64,000 nucleotides of DNA from Miltoncostaea sp963770865 (GTDB lineage Bacteria > Actinomycetota > Thermoleophilia > Miltoncostaeales > Miltoncostaeaceae). The notes beneath the pieces are model-generated. The model worked only from the letters and a program-made list of their open reading frames with translations, was not told the DNA's origin and ran no database searches. The stretch spans positions 62,001-126,000 of the forward strand of contig CAVYRD010000002.1 of assembly GCA_963770865.1 (NCBI GenBank), read 5' to 3'. The stretch's first letter is position 1. The number at the start of each line of letters is the position of its first letter. Both the position numbers and the translations under genes were made by a program. Of the stretch, positions 33,222-42,659 are shown in pieces.

Positions 33222-34403
33222 GTGGGGGCATGCGGCGTGGAGACGGCGACGAGCGACCTCCTCCTCCTGGAGGACCTGCTGTCCGACGAGGAGCGCGCGG
33301 TGCGCGACCGCGTGCGGCGCTTCTGCGACGAGGAGGTGCGGCCGGTCATCAACGCGCACTGGGAGGCCGCCACCTTCCCGTTCGAGCTGCTGCCGAAGCT
33401 GGCGGAGCTCGGGGTCTGCGGGGGATCGTTCACCGGGCACGGGCTGCCCGGGCTCTCGCCGCTGGCGGCCGGGCTCGTGTCGATGGAGCTGGCGCGGGGC
33501 GACGGCAGCGTGAGCACGTTCCACGGCGTCCACTCCGGCCTGGCGATGACCGCGATCGCGATGCTCGGCTCGGAGGAGCAGAAGGCGCGCTGGCTGCCCG
33601 CCATGGCGCGGCTGGAGCTGATCGGGGCGTTCGCGCTCACCGAGCCCGACCACGGCTCCGACGCCGTGACGCTGGAGACGCGGGTGCGCCGCCTCGGCGA
33701 CGGCTACGTGATCGACGGCGAGAAGCGCTGGATCGGCAACGCGGTGTTCGCCGACCTGATCGTCGTGTGGGCCCGCGACGGGCAGGGCAAGGTGGGCGCG
33801 TACGTGGTCGAGAAGGACACCCCGGGCTTCGAGGCGCGTCTGATCACGGGGAAGAAAGCCAAGCGGGCGTCGTGGCAAGCCGACGTGACGCTGACCGACG
33901 TCCGCGTGCCGGCCGGGAACCGGCTCGGGGGGGCGCGGTCGTTCGACGACGCCGCCGCCGTGCTCGCCCGGGCGCGGCCGGGGATCGCCTGGGGCGCGCT
34001 CGGCCACGCGGTCGCCGCCTACGAGGCGGCCGTCGACTACTGCACCGAGCGCGAGCAGTTCGGCAAGCCGATCGCCGGCTACCAGCTCACGCAGTTCCGC
34101 CTGGCCAAGATGCTCGCCGACGTCACCGCGATGCGGCTCATCTGCATGCGCCTGGCGTCGCTCATCGACGAGGGGCGGCTCACGCCTCCGATGGCGTCGC
34201 TCGCCAAGATGCACAACGCCGAGAAGGCGCTTTCGGTGGTGTCGCAGGCGCGCGACCTGCTGGGCGGCAACGGCATCCTGCTGGAGAACCACGTGGCCCG
34301 GCACCTGGGCGACGCGGAGGTGGTCTCGACGGTGGAGGGGACCGACGTGGTGCACGCGCTCATCGTGGGCAGGGCGATCACCGGGCTGAGCGCGTTCACG
34401 TGA
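33222..34403 (+). CDS. Acyl-CoA dehydrogenase (glutaryl-CoA dehydrogenase-like)
   Basis: A 393-residue flavoprotein. FAD and substrate motifs are present: LIGAFALTEPDHGSDAVTLE, GYVIDGEKRWIGNAVFADL, YCTEREQFGKPIAGYQLTQF and the C-terminal DLLGGNGILLENHVARHLGD followed by VVSTVEGTDVVHALIVGRAI. The E-G-T segment holds the usual catalytic-base Glu, as in glutaryl-CoA dehydrogenases. It would oxidise an acyl-CoA and pass electrons to ETF; the exact chain cannot be told. GTG start. It overlaps the next gene, a deazaflavin-dependent reductase, by 4 bp. Confidence 0.92.
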   Translation: MGACGVETATSDLLLLEDLLSDEERAVRDRVRRFCDEEVRPVINAHWEAATFPFELLPKLAELGVCGGSFTGHGLPGLSPLAAGLVSMELARGDGSVSTFHGVHSGLAMTAIAMLGSEEQKARWLPAMARLELIGAFALTEPDHGSDAVTLETRVRRLGDGYVIDGEKRWIGNAVFADLIVVWARDGQGKVGAYVVEKDTPGFEARLITGKKAKRASWQADVTLTDVRVPAGNRLGGARSFDDAAAVLARARPGIAWGALGHAVAAYEAAVDYCTEREQFGKPIAGYQLTQFRLAKMLADVTAMRLICMRLASLIDEGRLTPPMASLAKMHNAEKALSVVSQARDLLGGNGILLENHVARHLGDAEVVSTVEGTDVVHALIVGRAITGLSAFT

Positions 34404-34852
34404 GCGCGGCGGCGCACTACCGGCGGCCCGGGTGGTTCACGGAGAATGTCTTCAACCGGATCGTGGCCGGGCTGACGCGCGCCGGCGTGAGCGTGGCCGG
34501 GTCGCGGGTGCTCGAGGTCACGGGGCGCAGCTCGGGGCGGGCGCGCAGGACGCCGGTGAACCTCCTGACACACGACGGCGGGCGCTACCTCGTCGCGCCG
34601 CGCGGCCACACGCAGTGGGTGCGCAACCTGCGCGTCGCGGGGCGCGGGCGCCTGCTGGTGGGGCGAAGGGCGGAGGAGTTCGTCGCCGTCGAGCTCTCCG
34701 GCGACGAGAAGGTCAACGTGCTGCGGGCCTACCTGAAGCGGTGGAAGTGGGAGGTCGGGGCGTTCTTCTCAGGCGTCGGGCCGGACTCGCCCGACGAGGA
34801 CCTCCGGCGGATCGCCCCGGACCATCCCGTCTTCCGGATCACGGCGGGCTGA
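34400..34852 (+). CDS. Deazaflavin (F420)-dependent nitroreductase-family protein
   Basis: A 150-residue DDN-like protein. VLEVTGRSSGRARRTPVNLL, YLVAPRGHTQWVRNLRVAGR and a C-terminal SPDEDLRRIAPDHPVFRI are the usual landmarks of the F420H2-dependent split-barrel reductases (Ddn/Fgd-type) of actinobacteria. Substrates may include quinones or nitro compounds. GTG 34400 overlaps the acyl-CoA dehydrogenase stop (GTGA), so they form one unit. A hairpin follows the stop. Confidence 0.9.
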   Translation: MSAAAHYRRPGWFTENVFNRIVAGLTRAGVSVAGSRVLEVTGRSSGRARRTPVNLLTHDGGRYLVAPRGHTQWVRNLRVAGRGRLLVGRRAEEFVAVELSGDEKVNVLRAYLKRWKWEVGAFFSGVGPDSPDEDLRRIAPDHPVFRITAG

Positions 34853-34868
34853 GCCTCCGTAGTCCGCC

Positions 34869-34903
34869 GCCTCCGGCACCGGGGGCGGCCCGATGCCGGA
34901 GGC
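34869..34903. terminator. Hairpin after the deazaflavin-dependent reductase gene
   Basis: GCCTCCGGCA at 34869-34878 pairs with TGCCGGAGGC at 34894-34903 across a 15-nt loop, beginning 16 bp after the TGA. No T-run. Confidence 0.5.
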
Positions 34904-34937
34904 GAGGCTCGGAGCGGCACTTCCGGAGGAGGACGGG

Positions 34938-35690
34938 ATGGCGCTCCGCGCGATCACAGCCGCGACGTGCGGCCTCGTCGCCCTCGGGCTCGGCGTCGGG
35001 CTCGGGGTCGTCCCGCTTCTCGTCGAACGGCCCCGGCACCGTGCGGGTCGCCGCGACGATCGCCGCGCTCGCCGGCCTCGGCCTGATCGTCCTCGCGCTG
35101 CGCGACGCGCCGCGCGGCCGGGGGTGGTGGGCGGACGAACGCGCTCGGGTGGCGCGGCGCCGGCGACGTCGCGGCCGCGGCCCGCAGGCTGGGCCGGATG
35201 CCCGGCGTCAACCCCGGCCGCGTGGCGGCGCTCGGCCTCTCGATGGGCGCCGAGGAGGCGCTGCGGGCGGCGGCGGAGGGGGCTCCGCTCGCCGCCGTGG
35301 TGGCCGACGGCGCCGGGGCCTCCACCCTCGGCGACCAGCGGCAGGTGATCCACGGCCCCACCGCGCCGGTCGAGGTATCGGTGGCGTGGCTGGGCATGCG
35401 GGCCGTCGAGCTGCTCGGGGGCGGGCCGGAGCCGGCGCCGCTCACCGAGGTCGCGGGCCGCATCCGCGTCCCCGTGCTCCTGATCGCGTCGTCCGCGGAC
35501 GGCGAGAGGACGCTGGACGAGGTCTTCCGCGGGCGCATCGGGGAGCGGGCGGCGCTCTGGTACGTGCCCGATGCGGGCCACACGGGCGCGCTCGAGGAGC
35601 GACCGGACGCCTACGCCGCCCGCGTGGCGGCCTTTCCTCGCCGCGGCGATGCCGGCCGCCCCGGCATCCGCCTCCGCGTCCTTCATCCCA
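34938..35690 (+). pseudogene. Membrane-anchored alpha/beta hydrolase, broken by frameshifts and an internal deletion
   Basis: The start is intact: GGAGGAGG then ATG 34938, reading ALRAITAATCGLVALGLGVG, a first membrane helix. The second helix (VAATIAALAGLGLIVLALRD) is in another frame, and the hydrolase part is in a third: RGAGDVAAAARRLGRMPGV, GLSMGAEEALRA (nucleophile elbow), LLIASSADGERTL (acid) and YVPDAGHTGALEE (His). Between ALRDAP...GWW and GAGDV about 100 residues expected for the cap and oxyanion region are absent. With at least two frame changes plus a deletion, this is genuine decay rather than one sequencing error. Confidence 0.7.
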
Positions 35691-35781
35691 TCGGAGTGAT
35701 GCGGCCGGCCCGCGGGTGGGCTCGAATGGGATCGTCGGCGTCCCGCCGGCGCGGTCGTCCTGCAACGGGAGGAGGCGCACA

Positions 35782-36291
35782 TTGGGCCGAGCGCTGGAGC
35801 GGCGGACGAACCGCCTGCTGGACAGGATCGCCCGCGAGCCCCTGAAGGGCGCATGGGCTGCGGTCGCCGGGGTCACGGTGGTCGTCACCGTCACCGCGGG
35901 CCTGCTCATGCGCCTCACCGATCCCGAGCACTTCGGGACCGTGTGGTCCGGCCTCTGGTGGGCCATCCAGACGACGACGACCGTGGGCTACGGGGACTTG
36001 GTGCCCTCGTCGGCCGCGGGCCGCGCCATCGCTGCGCTCGTGATGATCGCCGGCGTCGGCTTCATCACGGTCACCACCGCGGCGATCTCCTCGGTCTTCG
36101 TGGAGTCCTCCCGCAGGAGGAGGGAGGGCGCCGGCGCGCCGGCGCCCGTGCCCGAGCACCTCGGCGCGGCGCTCGAGGCCCAGGCCGCCCAGCTCGCCGC
36201 CCTGGGCCGCGAGGTCGGGTCGCTCGCCGAGGAGGTCCGCAGGCTGCGCGAGGCGACCTCACGCCCGGACGACGGGGGGCGGGGGCGTTGA
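35782..36291 (+). CDS. Two-TM potassium channel (Ion_trans_2 type)
   Basis: A 169-residue potassium channel. Two helices (AVAGVTVVVTVTAGLLMRL and ALVMIAGVGFITVTTAAIS) bracket a pore loop with the K+ filter TTTTVGYGDLVPSS. A coiled-coil-like tail (LEAQAAQLAALGREVGSLAE) probably tetramerises. No RCK domain is present. The start is a TTG at 35782 with GGGAGGAGG 6 bp upstream. Its TGA overlaps the TTG of the ClC gene that follows (TTGA), so a K+ channel and a chloride transporter are made together. Confidence 0.9.
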   Translation: MGRALERRTNRLLDRIAREPLKGAWAAVAGVTVVVTVTAGLLMRLTDPEHFGTVWSGLWWAIQTTTTVGYGDLVPSSAAGRAIAALVMIAGVGFITVTTAAISSVFVESSRRRREGAGAPAPVPEHLGAALEAQAAQLAALGREVGSLAEEVRRLREATSRPDDGGRGR

Positions 36292-37635
36292 GCCCGGACG
36301 CGGGCGGGCCCGCCCCGCAGCGCGATCCGCTGGCGATCGCGCGCTCGCGCCCCTACGCGATGCTGCTGGTGCTGGCCGCCGTCATCGGCGTCCCGATCTC
36401 GGCCCTCGCCTACGGCTTCCTCGCCCTCGTGGACAAGATGCAGGGGTGGGTCTTCACCGATCTGCCCGACGCGCTCGGCTACGACACCCCGCCGAGCTGG
36501 TGGCCGCTCCTGCCCCTGCTCGCGGCGGGCGCGCTCGTCGGCCTGTGCATCCGCTACCTGCCCGGTCACGGCGGCGAGTCTCCGGCCGACGGCTTCCGCG
36601 CCGGGCGCGGCCCGGCGCCGCTCGCCACCCTGCCGGGCATCTTCCTCGCGGCCGTGGCGAGCATCGGACTCGGGGCGGTCATCGGCCCGGAGGCCCCGCT
36701 CATCGCGCTCGGCGGCGGCCTGTCGGCCGCGGTCGCCGGCCTGCGGCGCGAGGCGGGGCCGCCCGAGATGCGGTCGGTGCTCGGGGCGACGGGCAGCTTC
36801 GCCGCCGTGAGCGCGCTGCTCGGATCGCCGCTGGTCGGCGCCGTGCTGATGATGGAGGCGTCGGGGATCGGCGGGGCGATGATGGGACTCGTGCTCGTGC
36901 CGGGCCTGCTCGCATCCGGCGTCGGCTACCTCGTGTTCGTCGGGCTCGACTCGCTCACGGGGCTCGGGACCTTCTCTCTGGCGCTGCCGGACGTGGCGCC
37001 GGTCGGCACCGTCCGGGTCTCCGAGCTGGCCTGGGCCGTGGGGGTCGGGGTCGGCGCGGCGCTCCTGGTCGCGTTCGTGCGCCGGCTCGCCCTGGCCCTG
37101 CGGCCCCACGTCGAGCGCCGGCTCCTGGTGATGACCCCGGCCGCCGGGCTCGCCGTGGCGGCACTCGCCATCCTCTTCGCCGAGTTCGACGGACAAGCCG
37201 TCCTCGGACGTGCTCTTCTCCGGCCAGTCCGCCCTCGGGCCGCTGGTCGCCGGCGCCGCCGGATACTCCGTCGGCGCCCTCCTCCTGCTCGGGCTCTGCA
37301 AGGCGCTCGCGTACGGCATCTCGCTCAGCGCCTTCCGCGGCGGCCCGGTGTTCCCCGCCATGTTCCTCGGCGCGGTCGGCGGCATCCTGCTCTCGCACCT
37401 GCCGGGGCTCCCGCTCATCACCGGGGTCGGGATCGGGATCGGGGCGATGCTGAGCGCGATGCTGCGCCTCCCGATCCTCTCCGTGCTGCTCACGACCGTC
37501 TTCCTGGCGGGAGCCGGGGTCAACCTGCTCCCGCCGGTGATCGTCGCGGTGGTGGTCGCCTACGCGTTCTCGGCCTGGTTCGTCCCGGCAGAGGAGCCCG
37601 CGCCCGCGCCCGCCGCCGCGGCTCGGGGGGCCTGA
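36288..37635 (+). pseudogene. ClC-family chloride transporter, broken by one frameshift
   Basis: With one base removed this gives a 448-residue ClC without CBS domains. Part 1 reads PGHGGESPADGFRAGRG, SIGLGAVIGPEAPLIALGGG (the Glu of GPEAP sits at the gating position) and ATGSFAAVSALLGSPLVGAV. Part 2, in another frame, reads DVLFSGQSALGPLV, FRGGPVFPAMFLGAVGGILL and MLRLPILSVLLTTVF. The frames meet at about 37194: one extra C in GACGGACAAG turns DGKPSSDVLFSG into DGQAVLGR. TTG 36288 overlaps the K+ channel stop. It may be a true inactivation or a single-base assembly error. Confidence 0.82.
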
Positions 37636-37652
37636 GCCCCTCCCATCGACCG

Positions 37653-39653
37653 TCAGCCGGCCGCCGCGCCCCCCGCCGGGACCTGATCCGCCGCGCCCCG
37701 GGGCGCCGGCGCCGCCTCGGGAGCCATGCGGGCGCAGAGCTCGCGCAGCTCGGCGTGCCTCTCGGGGGACCAGCCGGCCAGCATCTCGGTGAGCTCGTGG
37801 CGATACGCCTCCACCAGCCGCTCGGCCGTACGCGCGCCCTCGGGCGTGGGGCCGTCGCCGCCGACGAGGCCCGCCGCCTCCAGCTCGGCCCGCGCCGCCT
37901 CCAGGACCCCGGGCGCGATGGCCCGCGCCCGCGCCGCCCCGGCGAGGTCGAGCCCCGGCTCGGCCCGCAGCCGCACCAGCAGCCACGCCGCCGCCGGGGA
38001 GAGCCCGGCTCCGGCCCGCGCCGAGGCCGCGGCGATCGTGCTGCGCACGGCGTCGCGGCCGAGGAGCACGCCGAGCGCCCGCGTCAGCTCGCGCAGCGAG
38101 GAGCGCTCCGACGGGACCGCGAAGGCCTCCCCCACGCTGGCCGTGCGGACCGTCTCGCGCAGCGGCACCTCCCGGATCAGCCACGAGAGGCAGAAGGCCG
38201 CCGCGGAGACGACCGCCGCGATCAGGAAGACGGTGGACAGGGCGTCCGTGAAGCCGTCGAGCACCGTGTCCCGCACGGCGGGCGGCAGCGAGGAGAGGTT
38301 GACCGACCCCGACAGCCCGCCCCTGCCCAGCGCGCCGGCAGCGTCGCCGAGGTTGGACGTCAGGCGGCTCGCGAACACCGCGCCCAGGATCGCCGTGCCC
38401 AGGGAGCCGCCGACCGACCGGAAGAGCGTCGCGCCGGAGGTCGCCGCGCCGAGGTCCTCGTAGCGCACGGCGTTCTGGACCGCGAGCACCAGCACCTGCA
38501 TCGTCAGGCCGAGGCCGACGCCGAGCACCGCCATGTAGACGCCCATCACGACCTCGGGCGTGTCGACCGTCAGCCGGGAGAGCAGGAGCATCCCGACCGT
38601 CGCCAGGCCCGTGCCGACGATCGGGAACACGCGGTAGCGGCCGGTGCGCGAGATGACCTGGCCGGTCCCGATCGACGCCAGGAGCAACCCGCCCATCAGC
38701 GGCAGCAGGTGCAGGCCCGACGCCGTCGGGCTGAGGCCCTTCACCACCTGCTGGAAGAGCGGCAGGTAGGTGATGGCGCCGAACATCGCGAAGCCGACCA
38801 CGAAGCCCACGGCGCTGGTGGTGACGAACACCGGGTGGGTCACCAGCCCCATCGACAGGATCGGCTCGCTCGCCCGCCGCTCCACGAGCACGAACAGCAC
38901 CAGGCACGCGACGCCGACCAGGCTGAGGCCGATGATGAACGGCGAGCCCCACGCGTAGTCGCGTCCGCCGAGCGTCGTCACGAGGACGATCGCGGTGAGC
39001 GCACCGGCCAGCAGGACCGTGCCGAGGTAGTCGATCGCGTGCTGGGCCCGCTCGGCGGCCGCCGGCAGCGCCACGCCCAGGACGACGAGCGCGACGGCGC
39101 CGAGCGGCAGGTTGATGAAGAAGATCCAGCGCCACGACGCGCTCGAGGTGAGGAAGCCGCCGATGAGCGGCCCTGCGACGCTCGCCGCGCCGAACACGGC
39201 GCCGAACAATCCGACATAGCGGCCGCGGTCGCGCGGGGAGACGATGTCGCCGATCGCCGCCTGGGCGCCCACCATCAGCCCGCCGCCGCCGAGCCCCTGC
39301 AGCGCGCGGAATGCGATCAACTGGCCCATCCCCTGCGCCAGCCCGCACAGCACGGAGCCCGCGAGGAAGATGAGGACGGCCGCCTGCAGGATCACCTTGC
39401 GCCCGTAGAGGTCGCCCAGCTTGCCGTAGAGCGGGGTGGCCACGGTCTGGGCGAGCAGGTACGCCGTCACGACCCAGGAGATGTGCTCCAGGCCGCCGAG
39501 GTCGCTGACGATGGTGGGCAGCGCCGTGGCCACGATGGTCTGGTCGAGGGCGGCCAGCAGCATCACCAGCAGCAGCGCCCCGATCACGACCAGGACGCGG
39601 CGGCGCGGCGGCGCGCCCCCGTCCACGGGGACCGCGGAGACCGGCGCGCTCAC
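37653..39653 (-). CDS. DHA2-family drug exporter (EmrB/QacA) with C-terminal MarR-like region
   Basis: A 666-residue exporter. Fourteen helices with DHA2 motifs: LAALDQTIVATALPTIVSDL (motif D1), GKLGDLYGRKVILQAAVLIF (motif A) and AVFGAASVAGPLIGGFLTSS (motif C). After the last helix a ~150-residue soluble part resembles a degenerate winged helix of MarR type (GLSPAAAWLLVRLRAEPGL, AARAELEAAGLVGGDGPTPE), an arrangement seen in some actinobacterial exporters. GTG 39653 overlaps the TetR stop (GTGA), so it is the third gene of the MMPL-TetR-DHA2 operon. Proton-driven export of hydrophobic toxic compounds is expected. Confidence 0.9.
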   Translation of the reverse strand: MSAPVSAVPVDGGAPPRRRVLVVIGALLLVMLLAALDQTIVATALPTIVSDLGGLEHISWVVTAYLLAQTVATPLYGKLGDLYGRKVILQAAVLIFLAGSVLCGLAQGMGQLIAFRALQGLGGGGLMVGAQAAIGDIVSPRDRGRYVGLFGAVFGAASVAGPLIGGFLTSSASWRWIFFINLPLGAVALVVLGVALPAAAERAQHAIDYLGTVLLAGALTAIVLVTTLGGRDYAWGSPFIIGLSLVGVACLVLFVLVERRASEPILSMGLVTHPVFVTTSAVGFVVGFAMFGAITYLPLFQQVVKGLSPTASGLHLLPLMGGLLLASIGTGQVISRTGRYRVFPIVGTGLATVGMLLLSRLTVDTPEVVMGVYMAVLGVGLGLTMQVLVLAVQNAVRYEDLGAATSGATLFRSVGGSLGTAILGAVFASRLTSNLGDAAGALGRGGLSGSVNLSSLPPAVRDTVLDGFTDALSTVFLIAAVVSAAAFCLSWLIREVPLRETVRTASVGEAFAVPSERSSLRELTRALGVLLGRDAVRSTIAAASARAGAGLSPAAAWLLVRLRAEPGLDLAGAARARAIAPGVLEAARAELEAAGLVGGDGPTPEGARTAERLVEAYRHELTEMLAGWSPERHAELRELCARMAPEAAPAPRGAADQVPAGGAAAG

Positions 39654-40246
39654 CGGGCGCCGCGCGACCCGAAGCCGCCCAGGATCGCGCCCATCACCAT
39701 GCCGGGCGCCACGTCGCGCGCGAGGGCGCCGGCGGCCACCTGGCGCACGGCCGCGCCGATGATCGCTCCGACTGCCGCGTGGACCCACTCGAGCGGCACG
39801 TCGTCGGCGAGGGCGCCGGCCCGCCGCGCGCGGTCGAGCAGCGCGGCCATCGGGCGGAACGCCGCCTCCGCCAGCTCCTGCTTGGCCGGGCTCGGCCCGT
39901 GGCGCGGCTCGCGCGCCAGCACGCGGTAGCGGTCGCCGACCTCGAAGAGGCCCTCGATCGCCCGCCCGAGCGCCTGCAACGGGTCGCCCTCCTCCAGGCG
40001 GCCGTCGGCCAGGACGGCCGCGATCTCGGCCATGGCCGCGCGCTCGATGGCGGCGGTCAGCGCGTCCCGGGTCGGGAAGTGGCGGTAGACCGTGGCGCGG
40101 CCGAGGCCGGCCGCGTCCGCCACGTCCTGCATCGTGGCCTCCGGGTCGTCCGCGAGCACGCGGGTCGCCGCCGCGACGATCTGCGCCTCGTTGCGCAGGA
40201 CGTCGCGGCGGCGGCCCTCGACGGCCGGCTCACTCGGGCTCGACAA
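39650..40246 (-). CDS. TetR-family repressor
   Basis: A 198-residue TetR regulator. The HTH spans ATMQDVADAAGLGRATVYRH followed by FPTRDALTAAI, and the rest is a helical ligand-binding and dimerisation domain. It starts with TTG at 40246, inside the last codons of the MMPL pump (17-bp overlap), and its stop overlaps the DHA2 exporter. The natural target is the 9-bp-arm palindrome at 42497-42522, just upstream of the MMPL gene, which would make the operon autoregulated and inducible by a pump substrate. Confidence 0.9.
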   Translation of the reverse strand: MSSPSEPAVEGRRRDVLRNEAQIVAAATRVLADDPEATMQDVADAAGLGRATVYRHFPTRDALTAAIERAAMAEIAAVLADGRLEEGDPLQALGRAIEGLFEVGDRYRVLAREPRHGPSPAKQELAEAAFRPMAALLDRARRAGALADDVPLEWVHAAVGAIIGAAVRQVAAGALARDVAPGMVMGAILGGFGSRGAR

Positions 40247-42467
40247 CCGGCTCCCCGGGACGGATGACCGGGGCCGGCACGGGCGCCGGCACCGAGGGCG
40301 GCTCGATGGTGACGCGCGGGACGACGCGGTCGAGCCACCGCGGCATGTACCAGGCGCGGTCGCCCAGGATCGTCATCACGGCGGGCACGATGACCATCCG
40401 CACCACGAAGGCGTCGATGGCGATGGCGATGCCCAGGCCGAGGCCGAACTCCTTGATCGCCCGCTCGTCACCCAGCAGGAAGCTGAAGAAGACCGAGCAC
40501 ATGATGAGCGCGCAGGCCACGACGACCTTGCCGATGGCCGCGATGCCGCGGTCGATGGACCGCGACGCCGAGTGCCCCGCGACGTGCTCCTCGCGGATGC
40601 GGCTCATGATGAACACCTCGTAGTCGGTCGAGAGGCCGAAGAGGATCGCGAACACGATCACGGGCAGGAACGACTCGATCGGCCCCGTGCTGTCCACCCC
40701 GATCAGGCCCGCGCCCCAGCCGTGCTGGAAGACCGCGACCAGCACGCCGAAGGCGGCGAGCGCCGAGAGGGCCGTGGTGAGGGCCGCCTTCGCGGCGACC
40801 ACGACGGAGCGGAACGCCATCGTGATCAGCACGAAGATGATCCCGATCACCACGGCGAGGAACACCAGCTGGCGCCCCTCGAGGATCGAGGCGATGTCCT
40901 CGAACACGGCGGTCTGGCCGCCGACGTACGCGCGGGCCCTGCTCCCGTCCAGCGCCGCGGGGATGACGTCGCTGCGCAGGTGGTGCACGAGCGCCGCGGT
41001 CTCCTCGGACTGCGGCGAGGTGCTGGGGAAGGCGGTGACGACGGCCGTGTCCCTGGCGGCGTTGAACGCCGGGTCGGCGACCGACACGACGCCGTCGGCG
41101 CCCCGGACGGCCGCGGCCACCCGGGTGGCCGCACCGGGGTCGCCGGCCTGGTCGACCGCGACGATCAGCGGGCCGTTGAAGCCCGGGCCGAAGCCCTCGG
41201 CCAGCAGGTCGTAGGCCTTGCGGGTGGTGGTGCCCGCCGGGTTCGAGCCGGCGTCGCTGGAGCCGAGATGCACGCTGAGCACGGGCAGCGCGAGGGCGAT
41301 CAGGACCAGGACCGCGACACCCCCGGTGGCCCACGGGCGGGCCGTGACCCAGCGGCCGAAGCGCGCGACCCGCGAGCGCTCGCGCGCCGCCTCCGAGTCG
41401 TCGCGGTGGCTCATGAACGGCAGGCGGCCCTTGTCGATGCGGTGCCCCAGCAGCCCGAGGATGGCGGGCAGCAGGGTCACGGCCGCGAGGACGGCGACGG
41501 CCACGGTGATGGCGGCGCCGAGGCCCATCTTGGTGATGAAGTCGATCCCGAGCAGGGCGAGCGACGAGATCGAGATCGCCACGGTGATGCCGGCGAAGAT
41601 CACCGCGCGACCGGCGGTCGCCGCCGCCGTCGTGGCCGCGTTGACCGGGGACTGGCCGTCGTGCAGCGCCTGCCGGAAGCGGGTGACGATGAACAGCGAG
41701 TAGTCGATCCCCACGCCGAGCCCGATCATCACGGCGAGCGTCGCGGTGATCTCGTTGAACGACCAGAAGCCCGCCGCGAGGGTGATCAGGAGCGAGCCGG
41801 TGATCACCGAGCCGACGGCGATCAGGACCGGCAGGCTCATCGCCACCAGGGTCCCGAGCAACACGATCAGGATGACGATCGCGGCCAGCAGGCCGACGAT
41901 CTCGCTGATGCCGGTCAACGGCTGGCTGTCGCCGATCACCGGGCCGCCGAACTCGACCTGGACGCCGCCCTGTTCGGCGATCGCCCGCGCCCCGGCCTCC
42001 AGCTCGTTGACCGTCACGCGGTCGATCTCCGAGGCCTTCCGGGAGAACTGGACGTCGGCGTAGGCGATGCGGCCGTCGCTGCTCACCTGGCCGGAGCCGG
42101 CGGCGAGCGGGTCGGCGACGCCGGTCACGCCGGGCACCGTCCGGGCCGCCGCGACCGCCTTCTCGACTGTCGCGCGGGCCGCGCCCCGGTCGATGCGCCC
42201 GGACCGCACCGCGAACACCATCTGTGCCGAGTCGCCCGAGCGGGCGGCGAAGCGGGTCTCGAGGAGGGTCGTGGCCCGCTGCGAGTCGGAGCCGGGCAGG
42301 GAGAACTCGTCGGAGAACGTGCCCCCGAGGCTCGCGCTGAGCACGACGACCGACATGAGGGCGACGACCCACACGCCGATCGTGCGCCAGCCGTGGGCGG
42401 CGCATGCGTGGGCGAAGCGCGCGAGCGCTCCCGAGCGGACGACGGGTTCGTGGTGACCGTTCGGCAC
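40230..42467 (-). CDS. MMPL-family RND transporter 1
   Basis: A 745-residue MMPL exporter with the two-halves layout: one helix, a large periplasmic domain, five or six helices, then a repeat. Visible landmarks are RTIGVWVVALMSVVVLSASL near the start, LGVGIDYSLFIVTRFRQAL and FGLSTDYEVFIMSRIREEHV (the G-h-x-x-D-Y/T-x-x-Y/F proton-relay segments of each half), and LGLGIAIDAFVVRMVIVPAV. MMPL pumps export lipids, siderophores or toxic hydrophobic molecules. It is the first gene of an operon with TetR and a DHA2 exporter; an operator palindrome lies 30 bp upstream of its ATG. Confidence 0.93.
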   Translation of the reverse strand: MPNGHHEPVVRSGALARFAHACAAHGWRTIGVWVVALMSVVVLSASLGGTFSDEFSLPGSDSQRATTLLETRFAARSGDSAQMVFAVRSGRIDRGAARATVEKAVAAARTVPGVTGVADPLAAGSGQVSSDGRIAYADVQFSRKASEIDRVTVNELEAGARAIAEQGGVQVEFGGPVIGDSQPLTGISEIVGLLAAIVILIVLLGTLVAMSLPVLIAVGSVITGSLLITLAAGFWSFNEITATLAVMIGLGVGIDYSLFIVTRFRQALHDGQSPVNAATTAAATAGRAVIFAGITVAISISSLALLGIDFITKMGLGAAITVAVAVLAAVTLLPAILGLLGHRIDKGRLPFMSHRDDSEAARERSRVARFGRWVTARPWATGGVAVLVLIALALPVLSVHLGSSDAGSNPAGTTTRKAYDLLAEGFGPGFNGPLIVAVDQAGDPGAATRVAAAVRGADGVVSVADPAFNAARDTAVVTAFPSTSPQSEETAALVHHLRSDVIPAALDGSRARAYVGGQTAVFEDIASILEGRQLVFLAVVIGIIFVLITMAFRSVVVAAKAALTTALSALAAFGVLVAVFQHGWGAGLIGVDSTGPIESFLPVIVFAILFGLSTDYEVFIMSRIREEHVAGHSASRSIDRGIAAIGKVVVACALIMCSVFFSFLLGDERAIKEFGLGLGIAIAIDAFVVRMVIVPAVMTILGDRAWYMPRWLDRVVPRVTIEPPSVPAPVPAPVIRPGEPVVEPE

Positions 42468-42496
42468 GGGGGTACCGTCCTCGGTGGTTGTGGTCC

Positions 42497-42522
42497 GATG
42501 TGAGATTTCGCTGTCTCACATC
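42497..42522. promoter_or_regulatory. TetR-type operator upstream of the MMPL operon
   Basis: A perfect inverted repeat, GATGTGAGA at 42497-42505 and TCTCACATC at 42514-42522, with an 8-bp spacer. It sits 30 bp upstream of the MMPL start, and the operon encodes a TetR repressor. Size and symmetry fit a TetR site. Confidence 0.65.
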
Positions 42523-42659
42523 CTGCGGGCCACAGGGAATCGCACCGCCGGACGCGGCGCAAGTGTCCGCGGGCGCGGCTTCACCGTCCCTGAACCTGCG
42601 GCGGCGGGTTTGGGAAGCGGCGCGCGGCGGAACAGATGCGCCGATGACGCACCGAGGGA

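Noticed and set aside
35853..39929. A 1358-codon forward frame covering the second ClC and the region opposite the DHA2 exporter
   Set aside because: Only its first part is ClC; past the frameshift it is out-of-frame and antisense sequence.
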